Notes: generated by a model from the sequence alone, not told the origin. 64,000 nucleotides of DNA from Pelagibacteraceae bacterium AG-359-O02 (GCA_003280485.1 QCEU01000005.1:1-64000); one strand, 5' to 3'. Counted from the first letter of the stretch, positions 36,688 to 45,948 are shown. A program made the numbers and translations.

Positions 36688-37053
36688 ATGAAACATTTGG
36701 GAAGACCAATTACTCAAAGACAATTAAGAGTTGGGGAAATGATAAAGCAAGCATTAGGCACACTTTTTATAAGAGATGAAGCTAAAGTTCCAAACTTATC
36801 AACTAGAGAAATTACAGTTACTGAGGTAAGAATGTCACCAGATCTAAAAACTGCAAAAATATTTGTAATGCCTTTAGGGGGAAAAAATACAGAACAAATA
36901 ATTGAAAAATTAAAAGTATCGTCATTTATGATTAGAAAAGTTTTATCTAAAAAAATTATAATGAAATTTTTACCAAAGCTTTTTTTTGTAAAAGACGACT
37001 CTTTTGATTATGCAGAAAAAATAGAAAATTTAATTAAACAAACAAATAAATAA
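36688..37053 (+). CDS. rbfA: Ribosome-binding factor A
   Basis: Small KH-fold protein needed for maturation of the 30S subunit, 121 residues. It begins KHLGRPITQRQLRVGEMI, with ITVTEVRMSPDLKTAKIFV in the middle and the C-terminal LPKLFFVKDDSFDYAEKIE; all are standard. Its ATG follows the infB stop with no gap. The truB gene that normally lies between rbfA and rpsO is missing; rpsO starts eight bases on. Confidence 0.96.
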   Translation: MKHLGRPITQRQLRVGEMIKQALGTLFIRDEAKVPNLSTREITVTEVRMSPDLKTAKIFVMPLGGKNTEQIIEKLKVSSFMIRKVLSKKIIMKFLPKLFFVKDDSFDYAEKIENLIKQTNK

Positions 37054-37061
37054 GGAAAAAA

Positions 37062-37310
37062 ATGAGAGAAAAAGTAAGGGAACTTCAAATTCATGATAAT
37101 GATACTGGATCTTCTGAAGTTCAGATTGCTCAATTAACTGGAAAAATTGAGAGTCTATCGAAACACATCAAACAATTCAAAAAGGATAAACATTCTTCTG
37201 TAGGCCTTTTGAGAGCAGTAAATAGAAGAAAAAAATTATTAGACTATTTAAAGAAAAATAATATGGAGTCTTACAAAGCGGTTTTAACAAAATTAAATTT
37301 AAGGAAGTAA
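37062..37310 (+). CDS. rpsO: 30S ribosomal protein S15
   Basis: Primary 16S-binding protein of 82 residues, several residues shorter at the N-terminus than the 89 of E. coli; the missing part is the variable first helix. Visible conserved segments are DTGSSEVQIAQLTGKIESL, KHSSVGLLRAVNRRKKLLDY and the LNLRK end. AGGAAAAAAATG gives an AGGA ribosome binding site. It is directly followed by pnp, the usual pair in which PNPase also takes part in rpsO mRNA decay. Confidence 0.97.
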   Translation: MREKVRELQIHDNDTGSSEVQIAQLTGKIESLSKHIKQFKKDKHSSVGLLRAVNRRKKLLDYLKKNNMESYKAVLTKLNLRK

Positions 37311-39383
37311 ATGTTTAAAGTAGTAAAAAAAGAAATAGAAGTGAGTGGAAAAAAATTAAGTTTAGAGACTGGAAAGATAGCAAGACAAGCAGATGGAGCA
37401 ATTATAGCTCAATATGGAGAGACAGTTGTTTTAGCAACAGTTGTTGGTGCAAAGAAAGCAAATCCAGATATGGATTATTTCCCATTGTCAGTCAATTACC
37501 AGGAAAAATATTATGCAGCTGGAAAGATACCAGGCGGATATTTTAAAAGAGAAGCTAGACCTACAGAAAGTGAAACTTTAATTTCAAGATTAATTGATAG
37601 ACCCATACGACCATTGTTTCCAGATGAATTTAAAAACGAAGTGCAACTTTTACCAACAGTAATATCTTATGATAAAGAGAATGAAGCAGATATTTTATCT
37701 ATCATTGCATCTTCAGCAGCTTTAGCAATATCAGGAATGCCTTTTATGGGTCCTGTGGGTGCTTCTAGAGTTGGCTTTATTGAAGGAAAATATGTACTCA
37801 ATCCATCAAAGACTGAATTAGCGAAATCCAAACTAGATTTGGTAGTAGCAGGGACTAAAGATGCTGTTTTAATGGTTGAGTCTGAAGCAAATGGTTTAAC
37901 AGAGGAAGAAATGTTGAATGCTGTTAAATTTGGACACGAAGGTTTCGTTCCAATAATAGAAATGATCGAAGATCTTGCGAAAGAATGTAGAAAACCAGAG
38001 TGGACAGTCGAGAAAAAAGATCTTTCTGAGATAAAAAACAAATTAGAAGAGGAATTTACTGAAGATTTGAAAAAAGCTTTCTCTACGAGAGATAAGCAAG
38101 ATAGATCAAATCAAATTTCTGAAATTACAGAAAAAGCTAAAAAGTTATATGAAGAAAATGAAGCATACAGTGATTTAGATGTAAATTCTCAACTTAAAAA
38201 CTTAGAAAAATCTATTGTAAGAACTGATATTCTTAAAAATAAAAATCGTATTGATGGAAGAGGTCTAGCAGATGTAAGACCAATTATGTGTGAAGTTGGA
38301 ATATTGCCTAGAGTTCATGGTTCAGCTTTGTTTACAAGAGGCGAAACACAAGCCATTGTAACCACTACACTTGGAACTTCAGATGATGAGCAAAGAATTG
38401 AAAGTTTAGATGGTTTGCAAAAAGAGAGATTTATGTTGCACTATAACTTTCCTCCATTCTCAGTTGGTGAAACTGGTAGAATTGGAACAGGAAGAAGAGA
38501 AATCGGTCATGGTAAATTAGCGTGGAGAGCAATTAACTCTTCGTTACCATCAAAAGAAAACTTTCCCTATACTTTTAGAATTGTTTCAGAGATAACCGAG
38601 TCTAATGGCTCGTCATCAATGGCCACTGTTTGTGGAACTTCGTTAGCTCTTATGGATGCAGGTGTACCAATAAAAGAGCCAGTTGCTGGAATTGCAATGG
38701 GTTTGATTAAAGAGGGTGATGATTTTTCAGTGCTTTCAGATATTTTAGGTGATGAAGATCACTTAGGTGATATGGATTTTAAAGTTGCAGGTACTAAAGA
38801 TGGCATAACATCTTTACAAATGGACATTAAAATCACTGGAATTACATTTGAAATTATGGAGCAGGCATTAAATCAAGCAAAAGACGGAAGAATTCATATT
38901 TTAGGTGAAATGAATAAAGCATTAGATAAATCTAGAGATGATGTTGGAAAACATACTCCAAAAATGGAAAAAATTACGGTCGATAAAAAAGATATAGCTG
39001 CAGTCATTGGAAAAGGTGGAGCAACAATTAGAGAAATTGTTGAAAAATCTGATGCTAAAGTAGATGTAAATGATGAAGGTGTAGTTACAGTTGCTGCTCC
39101 AGATGAAGAGTCAAGAAACATTGCTATGCAAATGATTAAAGACATAACAGCTAAAGCTGAATTAAATAAAATTTATAATGGAAAAGTTATGAAAATAATG
39201 GAATTTGGTGCTTTCGTTAATTTCCTTGGAAAGCAAGATGGACTTGTGCATATTTCTGAGCTTGCAGATAAAAGAGTTGCAAAAGTAACTGATGTTGTCA
39301 AAGAAGGTGACGAGGTTAAAGTTAAAGTTATTGGATTTGATAGAGGTAAAGTTAAATTATCTATAAAGCAGGCTGCTATATAG
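37311..39383 (+). CDS. pnp: Polynucleotide phosphorylase
   Basis: Phosphorolytic 3'-5' exoribonuclease of 690 residues. There are two RNase PH-like domains ([13 protein letters not shown] and [15 protein letters not shown] with [16 protein letters not shown]), a helical linker, the KH domain ([13 protein letters not shown] near residue 565) and the S1 domain ([15 protein letters not shown]). It starts at the base after the rpsO stop and ends the ribosome-related run. Complete and standard. Confidence 0.98.
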   Translation: MFKVVKKEIEVSGKKLSLETGKIARQADGAIIAQYGETVVLATVVGAKKANPDMDYFPLSVNYQEKYYAAGKIPGGYFKREARPTESETLISRLIDRPIRPLFPDEFKNEVQLLPTVISYDKENEADILSIIASSAALAISGMPFMGPVGASRVGFIEGKYVLNPSKTELAKSKLDLVVAGTKDAVLMVESEANGLTEEEMLNAVKFGHEGFVPIIEMIEDLAKECRKPEWTVEKKDLSEIKNKLEEEFTEDLKKAFSTRDKQDRSNQISEITEKAKKLYEENEAYSDLDVNSQLKNLEKSIVRTDILKNKNRIDGRGLADVRPIMCEVGILPRVHGSALFTRGETQAIVTTTLGTSDDEQRIESLDGLQKERFMLHYNFPPFSVGETGRIGTGRREIGHGKLAWRAINSSLPSKENFPYTFRIVSEITESNGSSSMATVCGTSLALMDAGVPIKEPVAGIAMGLIKEGDDFSVLSDILGDEDHLGDMDFKVAGTKDGITSLQMDIKITGITFEIMEQALNQAKDGRIHILGEMNKALDKSRDDVGKHTPKMEKITVDKKDIAAVIGKGGATIREIVEKSDAKVDVNDEGVVTVAAPDEESRNIAMQMIKDITAKAELNKIYNGKVMKIMEFGAFVNFLGKQDGLVHISELADKRVAKVTDVVKEGDEVKVKVIGFDRGKVKLSIKQAAI

Positions 39384-39387
39384 GTAA

Positions 39388-39768
39388 ATGTCCAACCCAT
39401 TTATTTTAATTGCTAGAATACGTGTTAAAGAGGGCAAGGTTGAAGAGTATCTCAAGATAGCAAAAGAGGCTGATGATGCTGTTAATGCATCAGAGCCAGA
39501 CATGCTTATTCATACATTTGATCAAGATCCAAATGATTCTTTAGAGTTTACTTGGAGTGAAGTTTACCGAAATAGTGAAGCTATGCTGCATCATCTAAAT
39601 AATGCCCCAGTCCAAGCTTATGTTGAAAAACACAACAAAATTGCGGATAGATTCGAAATAGAGGTGTATGGAAATATTACAGAAGAGACTATCAAGGCAA
39701 TAAAAGATACAAATATCCCTTTCAAGCATTTTAAAACTACTAATGTTGGTTATATTAGAAAAATATAA
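39388..39768 (+). CDS. ABM-type (antibiotic biosynthesis monooxygenase-like) domain protein
   Basis: Small dimeric alpha-beta-barrel protein of 126 residues. The ferredoxin-like fold is seen in FILIARIRVKEGKVEEYLKI, EPDMLIHTFDQDP and FTWSEVYRNSEAMLHHLNN. Members are monooxygenases on quinone-like substrates or uncharacterised; no catalytic set is diagnostic. It starts four bases after pnp, so it is probably cotranscribed. It converges on msrB, three bases away. Function open. Confidence 0.75.
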   Translation: MSNPFILIARIRVKEGKVEEYLKIAKEADDAVNASEPDMLIHTFDQDPNDSLEFTWSEVYRNSEAMLHHLNNAPVQAYVEKHNKIADRFEIEVYGNITEETIKAIKDTNIPFKHFKTTNVGYIRKI

Positions 39769-39771
39769 TTA

Positions 39772-40263
39772 CTAACTTTCCGGGACAAAAAGCAAGCAAA
39801 GACCATTGCTACAATATCTTTTTCCACCATCAGGTCCATCATTGAATACATGGCCGTGATGAGCGCCACAATTTGCACAACTATATTCAGTCCTTTTCAT
39901 GCCAAAAGAATAATCAGTTTTTGTTACAAATACACCTGGTATTGCCTCGGTGAATGATGGCCAACCAGTTCCACTATCAAATTTTGCAGTGGACTCAAAT
40001 AGTTTCACACCACAATTTGCACAATGATAAGTCCCTTTTCTTTTCTCATAATTTAATTCACTAGTACCTGCTCGCTCAGTACCCTCTTCAAACATTATTA
40101 TTTTTTGCTCATTTGTAAGATCAGGATTTATTATATTATATTCACTCTCATCTTTTTTTAATTTTTTTTTAAAACCCACAATGTTATTTGCCAATGAAGT
40201 TAATGGATAAAATATAAAACCTAATATAGAAGCCCCTGCGATTTTTAAAAAATTTCTTCTCAC
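39772..40263 (-). CDS. msrB: Exported peptide-methionine (R)-S-oxide reductase MsrB
   Basis: Repairs methionine-R-sulfoxide in proteins, 163 residues. The N-terminus MRRNFLKIAGASILGF is a likely Tat signal (RRxFLK), which would send the enzyme to the periplasm or membrane. The MsrB domain has two zinc CxxC pairs (CANCGVKLF and CANCGAHHGHVF), SGTGWPSF and the catalytic Cys in KRYCSNG. Translation begins at GTG 40263. It lies downstream of fabI and a short membrane ORF on the same strand. Confidence 0.93.
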   Translation of the reverse strand: MRRNFLKIAGASILGFIFYPLTSLANNIVGFKKKLKKDESEYNIINPDLTNEQKIIMFEEGTERAGTSELNYEKRKGTYHCANCGVKLFESTAKFDSGTGWPSFTEAIPGVFVTKTDYSFGMKRTEYSCANCGAHHGHVFNDGPDGGKRYCSNGLCLLFVPES

Positions 40264-40272
40264 AATAGATTA

Positions 40273-40425
40273 TTATTTAATTTTTTTTTTACTTAATCTA
40301 TTTATTAAAAATAAAGCTATTGCAGTCAATAGGGCAAAAACTTCTAGTGCATGACCAGAACCTTCAAGAATTAATTGTACTATAAAAAATATAATACAAA
40401 CTACAAACCAAACTAAAATTAGCAT
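40273..40425 (-). CDS. Short two-span membrane protein between fabI and msrB
   Basis: Open frame of 50 codons from ATG 40425. The product has a first hydrophobic helix (LILVWFVVCIIFFIVQLIL), a short turn EGSGHALE, a second helix (VFALLTAIALFLI) and a basic tail NRLSKKKIK. This fits a helical hairpin microprotein with both ends inside. It starts 12 bases after the fabI stop and ends nine bases before the msrB GTG, so it fills the gap within an operon. No family recognised. Confidence 0.55.
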   Translation of the reverse strand: MLILVWFVVCIIFFIVQLILEGSGHALEVFALLTAIALFLINRLSKKKIK

Positions 40426-40437
40426 AATGATAAAATT

Positions 40438-41223
40438 TTAAGATATATTTTTTGGATCTGGCATACCTACTTTATTATAACCAGCATCAACATAATGAAT
40501 TTCACCTGTAACCCCACCTGCCATATCGCTTAAAAGATATAATGCTGAGTTTCCAACATCGATGTTATCTACATTCCTTTTTAAAAAAGAGTGATCAGCA
40601 TTCCATTTATATAAAAATTTTGCATCTCCAATAGCTGAAGCAGCCAATGTTTTTATTGGTCCTGCACTTATTGCGTTCACACGTATTCCTTTAGCTCCTA
40701 AATCTCTAGCTAAGTACTTAACACTAGATTCTAATGCTGCCTTACAAACACCCATTACATTGTAATTAGGGATTGCTTTATTAGCCTCATAGCTAAGTGT
40801 AATCATGCTACCACTATTTTTCATGACTTTTGAAGCTTCTTTTGCAACTTCAGTAAATGAAAAGCACGAAATTAACATACTTCTTAAAAAATTTTCTCTA
40901 GTAGTATTTAGATATTCTCCTGAGAGTTCAGATTTATCAGAAAAAGCGATTGCGTGAACTACAAAGTCTATTTCACCCCATTGAGATTTAATATCTTCAA
41001 ATAATTTTATTACATCTTCTTTTTTTTCAACATCACAGCTAAAAGTAACATTAGAATTTAGTTTTTCTGCAAGAGGAACCACTCTTTTTTTAAGAGCATC
41101 ACCCAAATATGTAAAAGCTAATTCAGCTCCTGCTTCTGAAAGTTTTTGAGAAATACCCCAAGCAATAGATCTCTCATTAGCAACGCCCATTATCAGTCCT
41201 TTTTTACCCTTCATTATCGACAT
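40438..41223 (-). CDS. fabI: Enoyl-ACP reductase (NADH), FabI
   Basis: Final reduction step of each fatty acid elongation round, 261 residues. It has the Rossmann start KGLIMGVANERSIAWGIS, the catalytic YNVMGVCK (Tyr-x6-Lys), and GAKGIRVNAISAGPIKTLAA. The ATG at 41223 is three bases after the fabB stop; a second in-frame ATG three codons later is also possible. It is third in fabA-fabB-fabI, the unit for unsaturated fatty acid synthesis, beside irr as in many alphaproteobacteria. Confidence 0.97.
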   Translation of the reverse strand: MSIMKGKKGLIMGVANERSIAWGISQKLSEAGAELAFTYLGDALKKRVVPLAEKLNSNVTFSCDVEKKEDVIKLFEDIKSQWGEIDFVVHAIAFSDKSELSGEYLNTTRENFLRSMLISCFSFTEVAKEASKVMKNSGSMITLSYEANKAIPNYNVMGVCKAALESSVKYLARDLGAKGIRVNAISAGPIKTLAASAIGDAKFLYKWNADHSFLKRNVDNIDVGNSALYLLSDMAGGVTGEIHYVDAGYNKVGMPDPKNIS

Positions 41224-41226
41224 TTA

Positions 41227-42438
41227 TTAAACTTTCTCAAATACTAGAGTTGCATTTGTTCCACCAAATCCAAAACTATTAGACATGACAGTATTTAACG
41301 TTGCCTCAGTTTCTGTTTTAGCAACTATTGGAAATTTTTTAGCTTTATCATCCATTTCGCTTATGTTGGCTGAACCTGTAATGAAGTTATTTTTCATCAT
41401 AATTAAACAATATATTGCTTCATGCACTGATGCAGCTCCTAGAGGATGACCTGATAAAGATTTAGTTGAGCTAATCTTTGGAATTTCATTTCCAAAAGCT
41501 TCTTTAACAGCATTCAATTCAGTAATATCTCCAACTGGAGTAGAAGTTCCATGTGTATTTATGTAATCTACTTTATTTTTTGAAGTTGCCATGGCCATTT
41601 GCATACATCTTACTGCACCCTCACCAGATGGCGCTACCATATCATATCCATCTGAAGTTGCTCCATAACCTGTTAATTCTGCGTATATTTTAGCTCCTCG
41701 AGCTTTAGCATGTTCATATTCCTCAAGAACTAAAACCCCTGCACCCCCAGCAATTACAAAACCATCTCTAGTTTTGTCATAAGCCCTTGAAGCTTTTTCA
41801 GGAGTATCATTATATTTAGAAGACAATGCAGTCATTGCATCGAACATTGCAGTCATTGCCCAGTGTATCTCTTCACTTCCGCCAGCAAAAACAATATCTT
41901 GTTTGCCCATTTGAATAAGTTCCATAGAATTTCCAATACAGTGTCCGCTAGTTGCACAGGCTGAACTCATTGTATAGTTTGTTCCTTTAATTTTAAACGG
42001 AACAGCAAGTGTTGCTGATGCTGTACTTGCCATGGTTCTTGGTACAATAAAAGGTCCCATCAATTTTGGAGTTTTGGCTCTAGTTTTATCAGCTGCCAAA
42101 ATGACATTTTCAATTGAAGGTCCACCTGAACCCATAACAATTCCTGTTTTGAAATTACTTACTTCACTTTCTTCCAACCCAGAGTCTTCAATCGCTTCTT
42201 TCATTGCAATATAATTGTAAGCAGATCCCGAACCCATAAATCTAATTGTTTTTCTATCTATATGATCCTCAAGTTTGATATTAGGTTTTCCATGTATATG
42301 ACTTTTAAGATTGTGTTCTTTATATTCTTCTGAAAAAGAAATACCTGATTTAGTATTTAATAAAGATTGATGAACTTCTTCCTGATTATTCCCAAGACAT
42401 GAAACAATTCCCAAACCTGTAATTACTACTCTTCGCAT
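41227..42438 (-). CDS. fabB: 3-oxoacyl-ACP synthase I (KAS I)
   Basis: Condensing enzyme, 403 residues. The catalytic triad is Cys in [12 protein letters not shown], His in [12 protein letters not shown] and His in [14 protein letters not shown]; the C-terminal [12 protein letters not shown] is also present. Pairing with fabA marks it as FabB (KAS I), which elongates the cis-3-decenoyl product of FabA in the anaerobic unsaturated fatty acid pathway. Start and fabA stop coincide at 42438. Confidence 0.96.
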   Translation of the reverse strand: MRRVVITGLGIVSCLGNNQEEVHQSLLNTKSGISFSEEYKEHNLKSHIHGKPNIKLEDHIDRKTIRFMGSGSAYNYIAMKEAIEDSGLEESEVSNFKTGIVMGSGGPSIENVILAADKTRAKTPKLMGPFIVPRTMASTASATLAVPFKIKGTNYTMSSACATSGHCIGNSMELIQMGKQDIVFAGGSEEIHWAMTAMFDAMTALSSKYNDTPEKASRAYDKTRDGFVIAGGAGVLVLEEYEHAKARGAKIYAELTGYGATSDGYDMVAPSGEGAVRCMQMAMATSKNKVDYINTHGTSTPVGDITELNAVKEAFGNEIPKISSTKSLSGHPLGAASVHEAIYCLIMMKNNFITGSANISEMDDKAKKFPIVAKTETEATLNTVMSNSFGFGGTNATLVFEKV

Positions 42439-42938
42439 TATTTAAATAATCCTACTTTTAGACTGTCTGCAGAGTATATTTTTTTGCCATCAGCAAGAAG
42501 AACACCATTTGCTAGTCCAACTGTTGTTTCGCCTTTAATTAATATTCTTTTCATATCTATAATATATGTCGCCATTTTGACATTCTTTAAAACCTCTCCT
42601 GTAAACTTTACCGTGCTCACTCCCAAAGCTCTTCCTCTCCCAGGATTTCCAAGCCATCCCAAGTAAAACCCAACTAATTGCCACATCGCATCTAAACCTA
42701 AACATCCTGGCATTACTGGATCTTCTTTAAAGTGACAATCAAAAAACCACAGATCATCTTTTATATCAAGTTCAGCCTTCATTAATCCTTTGTCAAAAGC
42801 CCCATTTTTTTCACTAATTTCAGTAATTCTATCAAACATTAGCATTGGTGGAGAAGGTAATTTTGCATTTCCAGGGCCAAAAAGTTCCCCATTTGCACAG
42901 CTTATTAACTCATCATAATTGAAGGAACTTTTTTTCAT
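42438..42938 (-). CDS. fabA: 3-hydroxydecanoyl-ACP dehydratase/isomerase FabA
   Basis: Dehydrates 3-hydroxydecanoyl-ACP and isomerises trans-2 to cis-3, 166 residues. Hot-dog fold with the catalytic His in [20 protein letters not shown] and the Asp on the central helix, followed by [13 protein letters not shown]. Other conserved parts are [12 protein letters not shown] and [11 protein letters not shown]. It is the first gene of the fabA-fabB-fabI unit, divergent from irr with 73 bases between starts, so a shared control region is likely. Confidence 0.97.
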   Translation of the reverse strand: MKKSSFNYDELISCANGELFGPGNAKLPSPPMLMFDRITEISEKNGAFDKGLMKAELDIKDDLWFFDCHFKEDPVMPGCLGLDAMWQLVGFYLGWLGNPGRGRALGVSTVKFTGEVLKNVKMATYIIDMKRILIKGETTVGLANGVLLADGKKIYSADSLKVGLFK

Positions 42939-42973
42939 AATTTTTTTAATCTTATTACTTGATTTACAAACAT

Positions 42974-42997
42974 TATAATATAGATATTCTTTAGAAT
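42974..42997 (+). promoter_or_regulatory. Candidate irr promoter and iron-control-like element
   Basis: TATAAT (42974-42979) is followed 10 bases on by TTTAGAAT (42990-42997), which is part of the inverted repeat ATTCT-TT-AGAAT (42986-42997). TTTAGAA is a half-site of the alphaproteobacterial ICE bound by Irr. The same octamer appears at the rubrerythrin promoter. A clear -35 is not seen. Confidence 0.45.
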
Positions 42998-43011
42998 AAT
43001 TATAATTAGTA

Positions 43012-43440
43012 ATGACTTACGCAGAGCAATATATAGAAAAGTTAAGAAAATCAGGTTTAAGACCCACAAAACAAAGAATTAAAATTTGTGAAGTGTTGTT
43101 TGATGCTGAAAAGACTTTTCACTTTACAATAAAAGAACTGGTTAAAATCATTGAAAATCAAGCAAATATTAAGGTTTCTTTAGCAACTGTTTACAATACT
43201 GTTCATGCATTTATGAAGAAGGGTTATTTAAAAGAGATTCCATTAAATGCTTCACAGAGTTATTACGATACAAATGTAACTCATCATCACCATTTTTTTG
43301 ACGAGGAAGAAAATAAATTGATAGATATTCATCAAGATGATGTTGATGAAGTTAATATTAAAAGAACAATCCCAGGAAAAAAAATAAGATCAGTAGAAGT
43401 TATTGCTAAAATTGTGAGTGATAATCAATCTCAAAAATAA
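43012..43440 (+). CDS. irr: Iron response regulator Irr (Fur family)
   Basis: Haem/iron-status regulator of the Fur family, 142 residues. The winged helix has [15 protein letters not shown] and [14 protein letters not shown]; the C-terminal part has [26 protein letters not shown], here quoted by its key parts: the His cluster HHHHFF and DTN. Position divergent from fabA-fabB-fabI is the conserved alphaproteobacterial place for irr. It lacks the N-terminal HRM of Bradyrhizobium Irr. Probable autoregulation through the TTTAGAAT element upstream. Confidence 0.92.
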   Translation: MTYAEQYIEKLRKSGLRPTKQRIKICEVLFDAEKTFHFTIKELVKIIENQANIKVSLATVYNTVHAFMKKGYLKEIPLNASQSYYDTNVTHHHHFFDEEENKLIDIHQDDVDEVNIKRTIPGKKIRSVEVIAKIVSDNQSQK

Positions 43441-43478
43441 TTTAATAATATCAATAGTTTAAATAATATATTATATTT

Positions 43479-43548
43479 ATTCTAAACTGTTGACATATTT
43501 TAATTCCTCTATATATAAACCACTTTAGAATCATTATTAATAGTAGGA
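43479..43548 (+). promoter_or_regulatory. Rubrerythrin promoter flanked by an inverted repeat (candidate Irr site)
   Basis: TTGACA (43490-43495) and a -10 in the TATATAAA stretch (43512-43519) with 16-18 base spacing. The promoter is enclosed by ATTCTAAA (43479-43486) and its exact reverse complement TTTAGAAT (43524-43531). AGGAG (43544-43548) is the ribosome binding site before ATG 43555. Confidence 0.6.
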
Positions 43549-43554
43549 GTAAAT

Positions 43555-43971
43555 ATGTCATTAAAAGGTAGTAAAACAGAGGAAAATTTAAAGGAGGCAT
43601 TTGCTGGGGAAAGCCAAGCAAATAGAAGATATCTTTATTTTGCGCAAAAAGCAGATGTTGAAGGATTTAACGATGTGGCAGCGGTATTTAGATCAACCGC
43701 AGAAGGTGAGACTGGGCATGCTCATGGTCATTTGGAATATTTAGAAGAAGTAGGTGATCCAGCAACTGGTAAGCCAATTGGTGAAACAAAAGCCAATCTT
43801 GAGTCTGCAATTCAAGGTGAAACACATGAGTACACGGATATGTACCCTGGAATGGCTAAAACAGCTAGAGACGAAGGCTTTGATGAAATAGCTGACTGGT
43901 TTGAGACTTTAGCAAAAGCTGAAAAATCACACGCAGGTAAATTTCAAAAGACTTTAGAAAGCATCGCTTAA
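43555..43971 (+). CDS. Rubrerythrin (diiron domain only)
   Basis: Ferritin-like diiron peroxidase of 138 residues. Iron ligands are seen in [40 protein letters not shown] and [11 protein letters not shown] (E, ExxH pattern). The C-terminal rubredoxin domain of classic rubrerythrin is absent, so electrons must come from a separate partner. The following Fe-S protein with CCG domains is a plausible source. It has its own strong promoter with an Irr-like repeat. Confidence 0.93.
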   Translation: MSLKGSKTEENLKEAFAGESQANRRYLYFAQKADVEGFNDVAAVFRSTAEGETGHAHGHLEYLEEVGDPATGKPIGETKANLESAIQGETHEYTDMYPGMAKTARDEGFDEIADWFETLAKAEKSHAGKFQKTLESIA

Positions 43972-43977
43972 ACAAAA

Positions 43978-44007
43978 TTTGTGGACGAAACCCCTCTCGT
44001 CCACAAA
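43978..44007. other. Perfect 11-bp hairpin after rubrerythrin
   Basis: TTTGTGGACGA (43978-43988), loop of eight, TCGTCCACAAA (43997-44007). It lies 20 bases before the next ATG. No T-run follows on the plus strand, so it may be a partial terminator, an RNA-stability element limiting expression of the downstream genes, or a processing site. Confidence 0.6.
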
Positions 44008-44027
44008 AACTACATTTAAAAAAATCT

Positions 44028-45353
44028 ATGAGTAAAGAAGGCAGCACACAAGCACCTACAAGGCACCCATTAAAATTTAGAGATCCAGATTTCATAAATC
44101 CTGAAAAAATTGATCAGGAAATGAGAAGAGTATTTGATATCTGTCATGGATGTAGAAGATGTTTTAATTTGTGTGACAGTTTTCCAAAATTATTTGATTA
44201 CATCGATGAAACTGAAGGAGGCGAAGTAACAGATCTTTCAAGTGATAAATTTAAGCCTGTTGTAGATGCTTGCACTTTATGTGACATGTGTTTTATGACT
44301 AAATGTCCTTATGTGCCACCACATGAATTTGATTTAGATTTTCCTCATTTGATGTTGAGATATAGAACTGCTCAAAGAAAAAATGGTGATATTTCAAAAA
44401 CTGCAGACCAATTAACTAAAATTGATAGAAATTCAAAAATAGGAATATTTTTTAGCTTTTTCATAAATTGGATTACTAATGTAAAAAATAAATTTGCTAG
44501 AAAAGTTTTAGAATTTTTTACTGGAATAGATAAAAGAGTTATTTTGCCAAAATATAATAAAGAGACATTTGCAAATTATTTTCAAAAATTTAAAAAAAAT
44601 ATTTTACAAAAACATAAAGAAAGAAAAGTTGTAATTTATTCCACTTGTTTTGTAAATTTTAATAAGAAAAAAACTGGAGAAGCAGCTTTGAAAGTACTTA
44701 ATCATAATAATGTTGAGGTAGAGCACTCCTATGCAGGTTGTTGTGGTATGCCTTATCTAGAACAAGCAGATCTAGACCAAGTTACAAAGCAAGCAGAGTT
44801 AGTTTCCAGAGAATTAATGAAATATGTTGAAAAAGATTATAAAGTAGTAACTCTAACAGCAAGTTGTGGTTTAATGTTAAAGTTTGAATGGCCTCTATTA
44901 ATGCCAAATGATGGAATAATTAAAAAACTTTCTCAAAATACTCTCGATATTGATGAATATGTTATGGATATTGCAAATAAAGAGGGTTTAGTTGATGGTT
45001 TGAAAGAAATTGATGGAGGGGTAACAGTTCATAATGCTTGTCATGCTAGAGCACAAAATATGGGGAATAAGGCAAGAGATATGCTTAAATTAATTCCAAA
45101 TATTAAATTAGATGTTGTTGAGAAATGTGCTGGTCATGGTGGAACCTTCGGTATTATGAAAGGAACTCATGACATAGCAAATAAAGTGGGCAAAACTACC
45201 GCAAGTACTGTAAAAAGAAAAAATAATAAGTATATGGCTTCTGACTGTCCATTAGCTGGCAAACACATTAAACAGTTAGCTGATGATACAAATATTGTTA
45301 ATGATGAAGCTGTGCACCCTATTGAGATAGTTTCAAAAAGTTATGGATTATAA
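44028..45353 (+). CDS. Fe-S oxidoreductase, GlpC/HdrD-like with CCG domains
   Basis: Iron-sulfur electron-transfer protein of 441 residues. Two [4Fe-4S] motifs lie near the N-terminus (CHGCRRCFNLC around residue 40 and CTLCDMCFMTKCP around residue 82). Two cysteine-rich CCG-type domains follow (YAGCCGMPYLE near 240 and EKCAGHGGTFG near 365, with HNACHARAQN). This is the architecture of GlpC and HdrD. A rubrerythrin gene before and a DUF3501 gene after form a recurring trio, suggesting that it feeds electrons for peroxide reduction; the substrate is unknown. Confidence 0.88.
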   Translation: MSKEGSTQAPTRHPLKFRDPDFINPEKIDQEMRRVFDICHGCRRCFNLCDSFPKLFDYIDETEGGEVTDLSSDKFKPVVDACTLCDMCFMTKCPYVPPHEFDLDFPHLMLRYRTAQRKNGDISKTADQLTKIDRNSKIGIFFSFFINWITNVKNKFARKVLEFFTGIDKRVILPKYNKETFANYFQKFKKNILQKHKERKVVIYSTCFVNFNKKKTGEAALKVLNHNNVEVEHSYAGCCGMPYLEQADLDQVTKQAELVSRELMKYVEKDYKVVTLTASCGLMLKFEWPLLMPNDGIIKKLSQNTLDIDEYVMDIANKEGLVDGLKEIDGGVTVHNACHARAQNMGNKARDMLKLIPNIKLDVVEKCAGHGGTFGIMKGTHDIANKVGKTTASTVKRKNNKYMASDCPLAGKHIKQLADDTNIVNDEAVHPIEIVSKSYGL

Positions 45354-45354
45354 A

Positions 45355-45948
45355 ATGTCAAAAGAACAAAAAATTATTACAAAAGAAGATCTTCTACCTT
45401 TAGATTCTTACACAAAAGTTAGAAGACAAATGAGAAAAGAATTAGTTGAGTTTAAAAAGAATAGAAGAATTCTTTTAGGGCCTTATGCAACATTTTATTT
45501 TGAATGTTATGAGACAATGATAGCGCAGGTACAAGAAATGCTTTATATTGAAAAGGGTGGAGATGAGCAAGTTGCAGACGAACTTGCAGCATACAATCCT
45601 TTGATCCCTAATGGTAAAGAATTAGTTGCCACTCTAATGTTTGAGATAGACAATCCAATTCTAAGAGCAGAGTTTCTTGGAAAGTTGGGTGGAGTAGAAA
45701 ATAAAATATTCATTAAAGTTGCAGACGAAAAAATATACGCAGTACCAGAAATGGATGTAGACAGAACGTCAGATGACGGAAAAGCTTCTTCAGTTCAGTT
45801 TATTCACTTTAAATTTTCAGACGATCAAGTTAGTAAATTCAAAGACCAAAATAATTCAATTGAAGTAGGTATTGATCATAAGGAGTATTCGCACACAACT
45901 AAATTTTCAGAGGAAAATATCAAAGCTCTTTCAGCAGACTTTAATTAA
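45355..45948 (+). CDS. DUF3501 family protein
   Basis: Conserved protein of unknown function, about 197 residues from ATG 45355; an upstream in-frame ATG at 45343 would overlap the previous stop. Recognisable family text is LLPLDSYTKVRRQMRKELV, RRILLGPYATFYFECYETM and a VQFIHFKFSDDQ strand. It has no transmembrane segment or signal peptide. It travels with rubrerythrin and the GlpC/HdrD-like protein, so a part in the same redox system is inferred. Its 3' end overlaps the SH3 gene by eight bases. Confidence 0.85.
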   Translation: MSKEQKIITKEDLLPLDSYTKVRRQMRKELVEFKKNRRILLGPYATFYFECYETMIAQVQEMLYIEKGGDEQVADELAAYNPLIPNGKELVATLMFEIDNPILRAEFLGKLGGVENKIFIKVADEKIYAVPEMDVDRTSDDGKASSVQFIHFKFSDDQVSKFKDQNNSIEVGIDHKEYSHTTKFSEENIKALSADFN

